From Henricia sp. BOLD:AAB3569 (taxonomy: Eukaryota; Echinodermata; Asteroidea; Spinulosida; Echinasteridae), in contig JBBELK010000925.1 of assembly GCA_037783545.1 (NCBI GenBank), forward strand, positions 1 through 64,000: a DNA stretch of 64,000 bases. The letters run 5' to 3'. The position numbers and the translations under genes are program-made. The notes under the pieces are model-generated. The model was not told the DNA's origin and did not search any database. It worked only from the letters and a program-made list of their open reading frames with translations. How positions within the stretch are numbered: position 1 is the first letter of the stretch; the number at the start of each line of letters is the position of its first letter. Of the stretch, positions 49,052 through 59,457 are shown in pieces.

Positions 49052-50241
49052 TGTCATAAAAAATTGACAGACTTTCGCCGGGAAATGGCAGAGAAATTTC
49101 AAAGTTTAGAAAAAAAACTGGGTTGAGGCTTCCTGACTGCTCTCACGCAAACCGTGGCTGTCTGTACACACCTCTTTGGGGTACTCCTGAGTTGTGCGCA
49201 TGCTCAGTCATTCGGACTGTCGTTAACGCACCGCAGTTTGGCTCGGCAATTTGGTCAAAGTGTGGTCCAAACGTCGGCAAATTTGGAGGTCGAAAAATGT
49301 TCCGACGAACTTCAAATTTTGCATGCCCTAAACTCTCTATATTGCGCACTTGTCATACAAAATTGACAGACTTTCGCCGGGAAATGGCAGAGAAATTTCA
49401 AAGTTTAGAAAAAACTGGGTTGAGGCTTCCTGACTGCTCTCACGCAAACCGTGGCTGTCTGTACACACCTCTTTGGGGTACTCCTGAGTTGTGCGCATGC
49501 TCAGTCATTCGGACTGTCGTTAACGCACCGCGATTTGGCTCGGCAATTTGGTCAAAGTGTGGTCCAAACGTCGGCAAATTTGGAGGTCGAAAAATGTTCC
49601 GACGAACTTCAAATTTTGCATGCCCTAAACTCTCTATATTGCGCACTTGTCATAAAAAATTGACAGACTTTCGCCGGGAAATGGCAGAGAAATTTCAAAG
49701 TTTAGAAAAAACTGGATTGAGGCTTCCTGACTGCTCTCACGCAAACCGTGGCTGTCTGTACACACCTCTTTGGGGTACTCCTGAGTTGTGCGCATGCTCA
49801 GTCATTCGGACTGTCGTTAACGCACAGCAGTTTGGCTCGGCAATTTGGTCAAAGTGTGGTCCAAACGTCGGCAAATTTGGAGGTCGAAAAATGTTCCGAC
49901 GAACTTCAAATTTTGCATGCCCTAAACTCTCTATATTGCGCACTTGTCATAAAAAATTGACAGACTTTCGCCGGGAAATGGCAGAGAAATTTCAAAGTTT
50001 AGAAAAAACTGGGTTGAGGCTTCCTGACTGCTCTAACGCAAACCGTGGCTGTCTGTACACACCTCTTTGGGGTACTCCTGAGTTGTGCGCAAGCTCAGTC
50101 ATTCGGACTGTCGTTAACGCACCGCAGTTTGGCTCGGCAATTTGGTCAAAGTGTGGTCCAAACGTCGGCAAATTTGGAGGTCGAAAAATGTTCCGACGAA
50201 CTTCAAATTTTGCATGCCCTAAACTCTCTATATTGCGCACT
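49052..50241 (+). repeat. ABCD higher-order segment, E missing (1,190 bp)
   Basis: A, B, C and D carry their diagnostic changes (CCGCGATTTGG 49,530; CACAGCAG 49,824; CTCTAACGC 50,033; GCGCAAGCTC 50,087). D is followed directly by a B monomer, so E and A are missing at this junction. Confidence 0.93.
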
Positions 50242-51427
50242 TGTCATAAAAAATTGACAGACTTTCGCCGGGAAATGGCAGAGAAATTTCAAAGTTTAGA
50301 AAAAACTGGGTTGAGGCTTCCTGACTGCTCTCACGCAAACCGTGGCTGTCTGTACACACCTCTTTGGGGTACTCCTGAGTTGTGCGCATGCTCAGTCATT
50401 CGGACTGTCGTTAACGCACCGCGATTTGGCTCGGCAATTTGGTCAAAGTGTGGTCCAAACGTCGGCAAATTTGGAGGTCGAAAAATGTTCCGACGAACTT
50501 CAAATTTTGCATGCCCTAAACTCTCTATATTGCGCACTTGTCATAACAATTGACAGACTTTCGCCGGGAAATGGCAGAGAAATTTCAAAGTTTAGAAAAA
50601 ACTGGATTGAGGCTTCCTGACTGCTCTCACGCAAACCGTGGCTGTCTGTACACACCTCTTTGGGGTACTCCTGAGTTGTGCGCATGCTCAGTCATTCGGA
50701 CTGTCGTTAACGCACAGCAGTTTGGCTCGGCAATTTGGTCAAAGTGTGGTCCAAACGTCGGCAAATTTGGAGGTCGAAAAATGTTCCGACGAACTTCAAA
50801 TTTTGCATGCCCTAAACTCTCTATATTGCGCACTTGTCATAAAAAATTGACAGACTTTCGCCGGGAAATGGCAGAGAAATTTCAAAGTTTAGAAAAAACT
50901 GGGTTGAGGCTTCCTGACTGCTCTAACGCAAACCGTGGCTGTCTGTACACACCTCTTTGGGGTACTCCTGAGTTGTGCGCAAGCTCAGTCATTCGGACTG
51001 TCGTTAACGCACCGCAGTTTGGCTCGGCAATTTGGTCAAAGTGTGGTCCAAACGTCGGCAAATTTGGAGGTCGAAAAATGTTCCGACGAACTTCAAATTT
51101 TGCATGCCCTAAACTCTCTATATTGCGCACTTGTCATAAAAAATTGACAGACTTTCGCCGGGAAATGGCAGAGAAATTTCAAAGTTTAGAAAAAACTGGG
51201 TTGAGGCTTCCTGACTGCTCTCACGCAAACCGTGGCTGTCTGTACACACCTCTTTGGGGTACTCCTGAGTTGTGCGCATGCTCAGTCATTCGGACTGTCG
51301 TTAACGAACCGCAGTTTGGCTCGGCATTTGGTCAAAGTGTGGTCCAAACGTCGGCAAATTTGGAGGTCGAAAAATGTTCCGACGAACTTCAAATTTTGCA
51401 TGCCCTAAACTCTCTATATTGCGCACT
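50242..51427 (+). repeat. BCDE higher-order segment, A missing (1,186 bp)
   Basis: B (CCGCGATTTGG, 50,421), C (CACAGCAG, 50,714), D (CTCTAACGC and GCGCAAGCTC) and E (CGAACCGC, 51,305) follow the truncated ABCD segment. The C unit starts CATAACAATTG, missing one A (50,539-50,549), a private change. ABCD plus BCDE together measure exactly 2,376 bp. Confidence 0.93.
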
Positions 51428-52913
51428 TGTCATAAAAAATTGACAGACTTTCGCCGGGAAATGGCAGAGAAATTTCAAAGTTTAGAAAAAAAACTGGGTT
51501 GAGGCTTCCTGACTGCTCTCACGCAAACCGTGGCTGTCTGTACACACCTCTTTGGGGTACTCCTGAGTTGTGCGCATGCTCAGTCATTCGGACTGTCGTT
51601 AACGCACCGCAGTTTGGCTCGGCAATTTGGTCAAAGTGTGGTCCAAACGTCGGCAAATTTGGAGGTCGAAAAATGTTCCGACGAACTTCAAATTTTGCAT
51701 GCCCTAAACTCTCTATATTGCGCACTTGTCATACAAAATTGACAGACTTTCGCCGGGAAATGGCAGAGAAATTTCAAAGTTTAGAAAAAACTGGGTTGAG
51801 GCTTCCTGACTGCTCTCACGCAAACCGTGGCTGTCTGTACACACCTCTTTGGGGTACTCCTGAGTTGTGCGCATGCTCAGTCATTCGGACTGTCGTTAAC
51901 GCACCGCGATTTGGCTCGGCAATTTGGTCAAAGTGTGGTCCAAACGTCGGCAAATTTGGAGGTCGAAAAATGTTCCGACGAACTTCAAATTTTGCATGCC
52001 CTAAACTCTCTATATTGCGCACTTGTCATAAAAAATTGACAGACTTTCGCCGGGAAATGGCAGAGAAATTTCAAAGTTTAGAAAAAACTGGATTGAGGCT
52101 TCCTGACTGCTCTCACGCAAACCGTGGCTGTCTGTACACACCTCTTTGGGGTACTCCTGAGTTGTGCGCATGCTCAGTCATTCGGACTGTCGTTAACGCA
52201 CAGCAGTTTGGCTCGGCAATTTGGTCAAAGTGTGGTCCAAACGTCGGCAAATTTGGAGGTCGAAAAATGTTCCGACGAACTTCAAATTTTGCATGCCCTA
52301 AACTCTCTATATTGCGCACTTGTCATAAAAAATTGACAGACTTTCGCCGGGAAATGGCAGAGAAATTTCAAAGTTTAGAAAAAACTGGGTTGAGGCTTCC
52401 TGACTGCTCTAACGCAAACCGTGGCTGTCTGTACACACCTCTTTGGGGTACTCCTGAGTTGTGCGCAAGCTCAGTCATTCGGACTGTCGTTAACGCACCG
52501 CAGTTTGGCTCGGCAATTTGGTCAAAGTGTGGTCCAAACGTCGGCAAATTTGGAGGTCGAAAAATGTTCCGACGAACTTCAAATTTTGCATGCCCTAAAC
52601 TCTCTATATTGCGCACTTGTCATAAAAAATTGACAGACTTTCGCCGGGAAATGGCAGAGAAATTTCAAAGTTTAGAAAAAACTGGGTTGAGGCTTCCTGA
52701 CTGCTCTCACGCAAACCGTGGCTGTCTGTACACACCTCTTTGGGGTACTCCTGAGTTGTGCGCATGCTCAGTCATTCGGACTGTCGTTAACGAACCGCAG
52801 TTTGGCTCGGCATTTGGTCAAAGTGTGGTCCAAACGTCGGCAAATTTGGAGGTCGAAAAATGTTCCGACGAACTTCAAATTTTGCATGCCCTAAACTCTC
52901 TATATTGCGCACT
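51428..52913 (+). repeat. ABCDE higher-order repeat, last copy (1,486 bp)
   Basis: The complete A-B-C-D-E order returns with all markers (CCGCGATTTGG 51,906; CACAGCAG 52,200; CTCTAACGC 52,409; CGAACCGC 52,790). Its length equals that of the first copy. I saw no private change in it. Confidence 0.93.
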
Positions 52914-55292
52914 TGTCATAAAAAATTGACAGACTTTCGCCGGGAAATGGCAGAGAAATTTCAAAGTTTAGAAAAAAAACTGGGTTGAGGCTTCCTGACT
53001 GCTCTCACGCAAACCGTGGCTGTCTGTACACACCTCTTTGGGGTACTCCTGAGTTGTGCGCATGCTCAGTCATTCGGACTGTCGTTAACGCACCGCAGTT
53101 TGGCTCGGCAATTTGGTCAAAGTGTGGTCCAAACGTCGGCAAATTTGGAGGTCGAAAAATGTTCCGACGAACTTCAAATTTTGCATGCCCTAAACTCTCT
53201 ATACTGCGCACTTGTCATAAAAAATTGACAGACTTTCGCCGGGAAATGGCAGAGAAATTTCAAAGTTTAGAAAAAACTGGGTTGAGGCTTCCTGACTGCT
53301 CTCACGCAAACCGTGGCTGTCTGTACACACCTCTTTGGGGTACTCCTGAGTTGTGCGCATGCTCAGTCATTCGGACTGTCGTTAACGCACCGCAGTTTGG
53401 CTCGGCAATTTGGTCAAAGTGTGGTCCAAACGTCGGCAAATTTGGAGGTCGAAAAATGTTCCGACGAACTTCAAATTTTGCATGCCCTAAACTCTCTATA
53501 TTGCGCACTTGTCATAAAAAATTGACAGACTTTCGCCGGGAAATGGCAGAGAAATTTCAAAGTTTAGAAAAAACTGGGTTGAGGCTTCCTGACTGTTCTC
53601 ACGCAAACCGTGGCTGTCTGTACACACCTCTTTGGGGTACTCCTGAGTTGTGCGCATGCTCAGTCATTCGGACTGTCGTTAACGCACCGCAGTTTGGCTC
53701 GGCAATTTGGTCAAAGTGTGGTCCAAACGTCGGCAAATTTGGAGGTCGAAAAATGTTCCGACGAACTTCAAATTTTGCATGCCCTAAACTCTCTATATTG
53801 CGCACTTGTCATAAAAAAATGACAGACTTTCGCCGGGAAATGGCAGAGAAATTTCAAAGTTTAGAAAAAACTGGGTTGAGGCTTCCTGACTGCTCTCACG
53901 CAAACCGTGGCTGTCTGTACACACCTCTTTGGGGTACTCCTGAGTTGTGCGCATGCTCATTCATTCGGACTGTCGTTAACGCACCGCAGTTTGGCTCGGC
54001 AATTTGGTCAAAGTGTGGTCCAAACGTCGGCAAATTTGGAGGTCGAAAAATGTTCCGACGAACTTCAAATTTTGCATGCCCTAAACTCTCTATATTGCGC
54101 ACTTGTCATAAAAAATTGACAGACTTTCGCCGGGAAATGGCAGAGAAATTTCAAAGTTTAGAAAAAACTGGGTTGAGGCTTCCTGACTGCTCTCACGCAA
54201 ACCGTGGCTGTCTGTACACACCTCTTTGGGGTACTCCTGAGTTGTGCGCATGCTCAGTCATTCGGACTGTCGTTAACGCACCGCAGTTTGGCTCGGCAAT
54301 TTGGTCAAAGTGTGGTCCAAACGTCGGCAAATTTGGAGGTCGAAAAATGTTCCGACGAACTTCAAATTTTGCATGCCCTAAACTCTCTATATTGCGCACT
54401 TGTCATAAACAATTGACAGACTTTCGCCGGGAAATGGCAGAGAAATTTCAAAGTTTAGAAAAAACTGGGTTGAGGCTTCCTGACTGCTCTCACGCAAACC
54501 GTGGCTGTCTGTACACACCTCTTTGGGGTACTCCTGAGTTGTGCGCATGCTCAGTCATTCGGACTGTCGTTAACGCACCGCAGTTTGGCTCGGCAATTTG
54601 GTCAAAGTGTGGTCCAAACGTCGGCAAATTTGGAGGTCGAAAAATGTTCCGACGAACTTCAAATTTTGCATGCCCTAAACTCTCTATATTGCGCACTTGT
54701 CATAAAAAATTGACAGACTTTCGCCGGGAAATGGCAGAGAAATTTCAAAGTTTAGAAAAAACTGGGTTGAGGCTTCCTGACTGCTCTCACGCAAACGGTG
54801 GCTGTCTGTACACACCTCTTTGGGGTACTCCTGAGTTGTGCGCATGCTCAGTCATTCGGACTGTCGTTAACGCACCGCAGTTTGGCTCGGCAATTTGGTC
54901 AAAGTGTGGTCCAAACGTCGGCAAATTTGGAGGTCGAAAAATGTTCCGACGAACTTCAAATTTGGCATGCCCTAAACTCTCTATATTGCGCACTTGTCAT
55001 AAAAAATTGACAGACTTTCGCCGGGAAATGGCAGAGAAATTTCAAAGTTTAAAAAAAAAATGGGTTGAGGCTTCCTGACTGCTCTCACGCAAACCGTGGC
55101 TGTCTGTACACACCTCTTTGGGGTACTCCTGAGTTGTGCGCATGCTCAGTCATTCGGACTGTCGTTAACGCACCGCAGTTTGGCTCGGCAATTTGGTCAA
55201 AGTGTCGTCCAAACGTCGGCAAATTTGGAGGTCGAAAAATGTTCCGACGAACTTCAAATTGTGCATGCCCTAAACTCTCTATATTGCGCACT
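52914..55292 (+). repeat. Eight monomers with scattered private changes
   Basis: Mostly standard CTCTCACGC units with single changes: CTATACTGC (53,203), GACTGTTCTC (53,593), AAAAAAATGAC (53,815), CTCATTCATT (53,957), CATAAACAATTG (54,404), AAACGGTGG with TTTGGCATG (54,796 and 54,962). The last unit has a ten-A run (55,051-55,060), GTCGTCC and ATTGTGCATG. No higher-order period is visible until that last unit, whose markers tie it to the 32 kb and 60 kb blocks. Confidence 0.88.
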
Positions 55293-57668
55293 TGTCATAC
55301 AAAATTGACAGACTTTCGCCGGGAAATGGCAGAGAAATTTCAAAGTTTAGAAAAAACTGGGTTGAGGCTTCCTGACTGCTCTCACGCAAACCGTGGCTGT
55401 CTGTACACACCTCTTTGGGGTACTCCTGAGTTGTGCGCATGCTCAGTCATTCGGACTGTCGTTAACGCACCGCAGTTTGGCTCGGCAATTTGGTCAAAGT
55501 GTGGTCCAAACGTCGGCAAATCTGGAGGTCGAAAAATGTTCCGACGAACTTCAAATTTTGCATGCCCTAAACTCTATATATTGCGCACTTGTCATAACAA
55601 ATTGACAGACTTTCGCCGGGAAATGGCAGAGAAATTTCAAAGTTTAGAACAAACTGGGTTGAGGCTTCCTGACTGCTCTCACGCAAACCGTGGCTGTCTG
55701 TACACACCTCTTTGGGGTACTCCTGAGTTGTGCGCATGCTCAGTCATTCGGACTGTCGTTAACGCACCGCAGTTTGGCTCGGCAATTTGGTCAAAGTGTG
55801 GTCCAAACGTCGGCAAATTTGGAGGTCGAAAAATGTTCCAACGAACTTCAAATTTTGCATGCCCTAAACTCTCTATATTGCGCACTTGTCATAACAAATT
55901 GACAGACTTTCGCCGGGAAATGGCAGAGAAATTTCAAAGTTTAGAAAAAACTGGGTTGAGGCTTCTTGACTGCTCTCACGCAAACCGTGGCTGTCTGTAC
56001 ACACCTTTTTGGGGTACTCCTGAGTTGTGCGCATGCTCAGTCATTCGGACTGTCGTTAACGCACCGCAGTTTGGCTCGGCAATTTGGTCAAAGTGTGGTC
56101 CAAACGTCGGCAAATCTGGAGGTCGAAAAATGTTCCGACGAACTTCAAATTTTGCAAGCCCTAAACTCTATATATTGCGCACTTGTCATAACAAATTGAC
56201 AGACTTTCGCCGGGAAATGGCAGAGAAATTTCAAAGTTTAGAACAAACTGGGTTGAGGCTTCCTGACTGCTCTCACGCAAACCGTGGCTGTCTGTACACA
56301 CCTCTTTGGGGTACTCCTGAGTTGTGCGCATGCTCAGTCATTCGGACTGTCGTTAACGCACCGCAGTTTGGCTCGGCAATTTGGTCAAAGTGTGGTCCAA
56401 ACGTCGGCAAATTTGGAGGTCGAAAAATGTTCCAACGAACTTCAAATTTTGCATGCCCTAAACTCTCTATATTGCGCACTTGTCATAACAAATTGACAGA
56501 CTTTCGCCGGGAAATGGCAGAGAAATTTCAAAGTTTAGAAAAAACTGGGTTGAGGCTTCTTGACTGCTCTCACGCAAACCGTGGCTGTCTGTACACACCT
56601 TTTTGGGGTACTCCTGAGTTGTGCGCATGCTCAGTCATTCGGACTGTCGTTAACGCACCGCAGTTTGGCTCGGCAATTTGGTCAAAGTGTGGTCCAAACG
56701 TCGGCAAATCTGGAGGTCGAAAAATGTTCCGACGAACTTCAAATTTTGCATGCCCTAAACTCTATATATTGCGCACTTGTCATAACAAATTGACAGACTT
56801 TCGCCGGGAAATGGCAGAGAAATTTCAAAGTTTAGAACAAACTGGGTTGAGGCTTCCTGACTGCTCTCACGCAAACCGTGGCTGTCTGTACACACCTCTT
56901 TGGGGTACTCCTGAGTTGTGCGCATGCTCAGTCATTCGGACTGTCGTTAACGCACCGCAGTTTGGCTCGGCAATTTGGTCAAAGTGTGGTCCAAACGTCG
57001 GCAAATTTGGAGGTCGAAAAATGTTCCAACGAACTTCAAATTTTGCATGCCCTAAACTCTCTATATTGCGCACTTGTCATAACAAATTGACAGACTTTCG
57101 CCGGGAAATGGCAGAGAAATTTCAAAGTTTAGAAAAAACTGGGTTGAGGCTTCTTGACTGCTCTCACGCAAACCGTGGCTGTCTGTACACACCTTTTTGG
57201 GGTACTCCTGAGTTGTGCGCATGCTCAGTCATTCGGACTGTCGTTAACGCACCGCAGTTTGGCTCGGCAATTTGGTCAAAGTGTGGTCCAAACGTCGGCA
57301 AATCTGGAGGTCGAAAAATGTTCCGACGAACTTCAAATTTTGCATGCCCTAAACTCTATATATTGCGCACTTGTCATAACAAATTGACAGACTTTCGCCG
57401 GGAAATGGCAGAGAAATTTCAAAGTTTAGAACAAACTGGGTTGAGGCTTCCTGACTGCTCTCACGCAAACCGTGGCTGTCTGTACACACCTCTTTGGGGT
57501 ACTCCTGAGTTGTGCGCATGCTCAGTCATTCGGACTGTCGTTAACGCACCGCAGTTTGGCTCGGCAATTTGGTCAAAGTGTGGTCCAAACGTCGGCAAAT
57601 TTGGAGGTCGAAAAATGTTCCAACGAACTTCAAATTTTGCATGCCCTAAACTCTCTATATTGCGCACT
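55293..57668 (+). repeat. Dimeric higher-order repeat, four copies of 594 bp
   Basis: X monomers carry AAATCTGG and CTCTATATATT; Y monomers carry GAACAAACTGG and GTTCCAACGAAC. The order is X Y X Y X Y X Y with exact 594-bp spacing (Y motif at 55,835, 56,429, 57,023 and 57,617). From the second copy on, X also has CTTCTTGAC and CACCTTTTTGG, and these continue into the monomer at 57,669. The exchange points therefore lie inside the X monomer. The only private change I noticed is GCAAGCCC (56,154) in the second X. Confidence 0.94.
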
Positions 57669-58856
57669 TGTCATAACAAATTGACAGACTTTCGCCGGGA
57701 AATGGCAGAGAAATTTCAAAGTTTAGAAAAAACTGGGTTGAGGCTTCTTGACTGCTCTCACGCAAACCGTGGCTGTCTGTACACACCTTTTTGGGGTACT
57801 CCTGAGTTGTGCGCATGCTCAGTCATTCGGACTGTCGTTAACGCACCGCAGTTTGGCTCGGCAATTTGGTCAAAGTGTGGTCCAAACGTCGGCAAATTTG
57901 GAGGTCGCAAAATGTTCCGACGAACTTCAAATTTTGCATGCCCTAAACTCTCTATATTGCGCACTTGTCATAAAAAATTGACAGACTTTCGCCGGGAAAT
58001 GGCAGAGAAATTTCAAAGTTTAGAAAAAACTGGGTTGAGGCTTCCTGACTGCTCTCACGCAAACCGTGGCTGTCTGTACACACCTCTTTCGGGTACTCCT
58101 GAGTTGTGCGCATGCTCAGTCATTCGGACTGTCGTTAACGCACCGCAGTTTGGCTCGGCAATTTGGTCAAAGTGTGGTCCAAACGTCGGCAAATTTGGAG
58201 GTCGAAAAATGTTCCGATGAACTTCAAATTTTGCATGCCCTAAACTCTCTATATTGCGCACTTGTCATAAAAAATTGACAGACTTTCGCCGGGAAATGGC
58301 AGAAAAATTTCAAAGTTTCGAAAAAACTGGGTTGAGGCTTCCTGACTGCTCTCACGCAAACCGTGGCTGTCTGTACACACCTCTTTGGGGTACTCCTGAG
58401 TTGTGCGCATGCTCAGTCATTCGGACTGTCGTTAACGCACCGCAGTTTGGCTCGGCAATTTGGTCAAAGTGTGGTCCAAACGTCGGCAAATTTGGAGGTC
58501 GAAAAATGTTCCGACGAACTTCAAATTTTGCATGCCCTAAACCCTCTATATTGCGCACTTGTCATACAAAATTGACAGACTTTCGCCGGGAAATGGCAGA
58601 GAAATTTCAAAGTTTAGAAAAAACTGGGTTGAGGCTTCCTGACTGCTCTCACGCAGACCGTGGCTGTCTGTACACACCTCTTTGGGGTACTCCTGAGTTG
58701 TGCGCATGCTCAGTCATTCGGACTGTCGTTAACGCACCGCAGTTTGGCTCGGCAATTTGGTCAAAGTGTGGTCCAAACGTCGGCAAATTTGGAGGTCGAA
58801 AAATGTTCCGACGAACTTCAAATTGTGCATGCCCTAAACTCTCTATATTGCGCACT
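57669..58856 (+). repeat. Four monomers of the CCTTTTT-TTCGGG-TTTCG series
   Basis: Markers in order: CTTCTTGAC with CACCTTTTTGG and GGTCGCAAAA; CTTTCGGG with CCGATGAAC; GCAGAAAAATTTC with GTTTCGAAA and AAACCCTC; and CACGCAGACC with ATTGTGCATG. The CCTTTTT / TTCGGG / TTTCG / GTGCATG order matches 33,280-34,467, a second copy of that block about 24.4 kb away. Confidence 0.87.
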
Positions 58857-58988
58857 TGTCATAAAAAAATTGACAGACTTTCGCCGGGAAATGGCAGAGA
58901 AATTTCAAAGTTTAGAAAAAAAAACTGGGTTGAGGCTTCCTGACTGCTCTCACGCAAACCGTGGCTGTCTGTACACACCTCTTTGGGG

Positions 58989-59000
58989 TACTCCTGAGTT
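58989..59000 (+). repeat. Target-site duplication, left copy (12 bp)
   Basis: TACTCCTGAGTT of the satellite directly before the SINE, repeated exactly at 59,289-59,300. Twelve bases is in the usual range for target-primed reverse transcription. Confidence 0.93.
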
Positions 59001-59013
59001 AGGGCGGTCGGGT

Positions 59014-59024
59014 TGGCGTACGGG
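59014..59024 (+). promoter_or_regulatory. Pol III A box of the SINE
   Basis: TGGCGTACGGG fits the tRNA A-box pattern TGGCNNAGNGG except for C in place of the G at position 8. It lies 13 bases from the 5' end of the element, as expected for a tRNA-derived head. Confidence 0.75.
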
Positions 59025-59056
59025 TTCTTTCCTCGCCTTTCACCTCTGGCGTCCCG

Positions 59057-59067
59057 GGTTCGAATCC
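59057..59067 (+). promoter_or_regulatory. Pol III B box of the SINE
   Basis: GGTTCGAATCC is a perfect B box (GGTTCGANTCC), the TFIIIC-binding T-arm element. It is flanked by CCCGG and CCGGG, which can pair around it. The spacing from the A box (32 bases) is normal for tRNA genes. Confidence 0.9.
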
Positions 59068-59230
59068 GGGGCGTGTATGTGGATTGGGTTTGCAGTCCCT
59101 ACTTGACCGCGTGGGTTTTCCCCTGGGGCATTTCTCTGGGGGGTTTCCTCCCACTTCTAAAACTGCAACTCCTTCTTCGTCATCTCAAGTTGATAATATA
59201 GTATAGTTAAAGCTAAAACCGTATAGTTGA

Positions 59231-59263
59231 TGGCATAAAGGGCCTTAGTTGCCGAAGATGCCA
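59231..59263 (+). other. Possible hairpin near the 3' end of the SINE
   Basis: TGGCAT (59,231-59,236) and ATGCCA (59,258-59,263) are perfect reverse complements separated by 21 bases, close to the CAA tail. In LINE/SINE pairs a 3'-terminal stem-loop is often what the LINE reverse transcriptase recognises; applying that here is inference. Confidence 0.4.
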
Positions 59264-59271
59264 TAAAATAT

Positions 59272-59288
59272 ACAACAACAACAACAAC
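59272..59288 (+). repeat. (CAA)n tail of the SINE
   Basis: Five and a half ACA/CAA trinucleotides end directly at the downstream target-site duplication. SINEs whose partner LINE does not need poly(A) commonly end in such short simple repeats. Confidence 0.88.
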
Positions 59289-59300
59289 TACTCCTGAGTT
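59289..59300 (+). repeat. Target-site duplication, right copy (12 bp)
   Basis: An identical TACTCCTGAGTT follows the CAA tail, and the satellite then continues in register with GTGCGCATG. The two copies show no mismatch. Confidence 0.93.
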
Positions 59301-59457
59301 GTGCGCATGCTCAGTCATTCGGACTGTCGTTAACGCACCGCAGTTTGGCTCGGCAATTTGGTCAAAGTGTGGTCCAAACGTCGGCAAATTTGGAGGTCGA
59401 AAAATGTTCCGACGAACTTCAAATTTTGCATGCCCTAAACCCTCTATATTGCGCACT

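Larger units (their letters stand above)
59001..59288 (+). mobile_element. tRNA-derived SINE retrotransposon
   Basis: This is the only non-satellite sequence in the window. Its 5' part resembles a tRNA gene: an A-box-like TGGCGTACGGG (59,014-59,024), 32 bases, then a B box GGTTCGAATCC (59,057-59,067) inside a CCCGG/CCGGG arm. A G/C-rich middle follows (about 59,111-59,156, with GTGGGTTTTCCCC and GGTTTCCTCCCAC), then an AT-richer 3' part and a (CAA)n tail. It is flanked by a 12-bp target-site duplication. These are hallmarks of a pol III-transcribed SINE mobilised by a LINE partner; it encodes no protein. The GGTTTCCTCCCAC motif recalls central domains of SINEs from marine invertebrates and other animals, but that is from memory and the family is not assigned. 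The element looks full length. Confidence 0.9.
58857..59457 (+). repeat. Satellite monomer interrupted by a SINE
   Basis: One monomer is split after TACTCCTGAGTT; its second half resumes with the same 12 bases at 59,289. Without the 288-bp element and the duplicated 12 bp it is 301 bp long. The four extra bases are one A in the first A-tract and three in the second (nine A instead of six), the longest such run after a G in the window. Its 3' part carries AAACCCTC. Confidence 0.94.

Noticed and set aside
59001-59085. A functional tRNA gene
   Set aside because: A and B boxes are present, but there is no clear acceptor stem or anticodon arm, and the sequence continues into a SINE body with target-site duplications.
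59013-59201. A 62-codon open frame inside the SINE
   Set aside because: It runs across the tRNA-like head and GC-rich middle of a non-coding retrotransposon; no protein family is recognisable.
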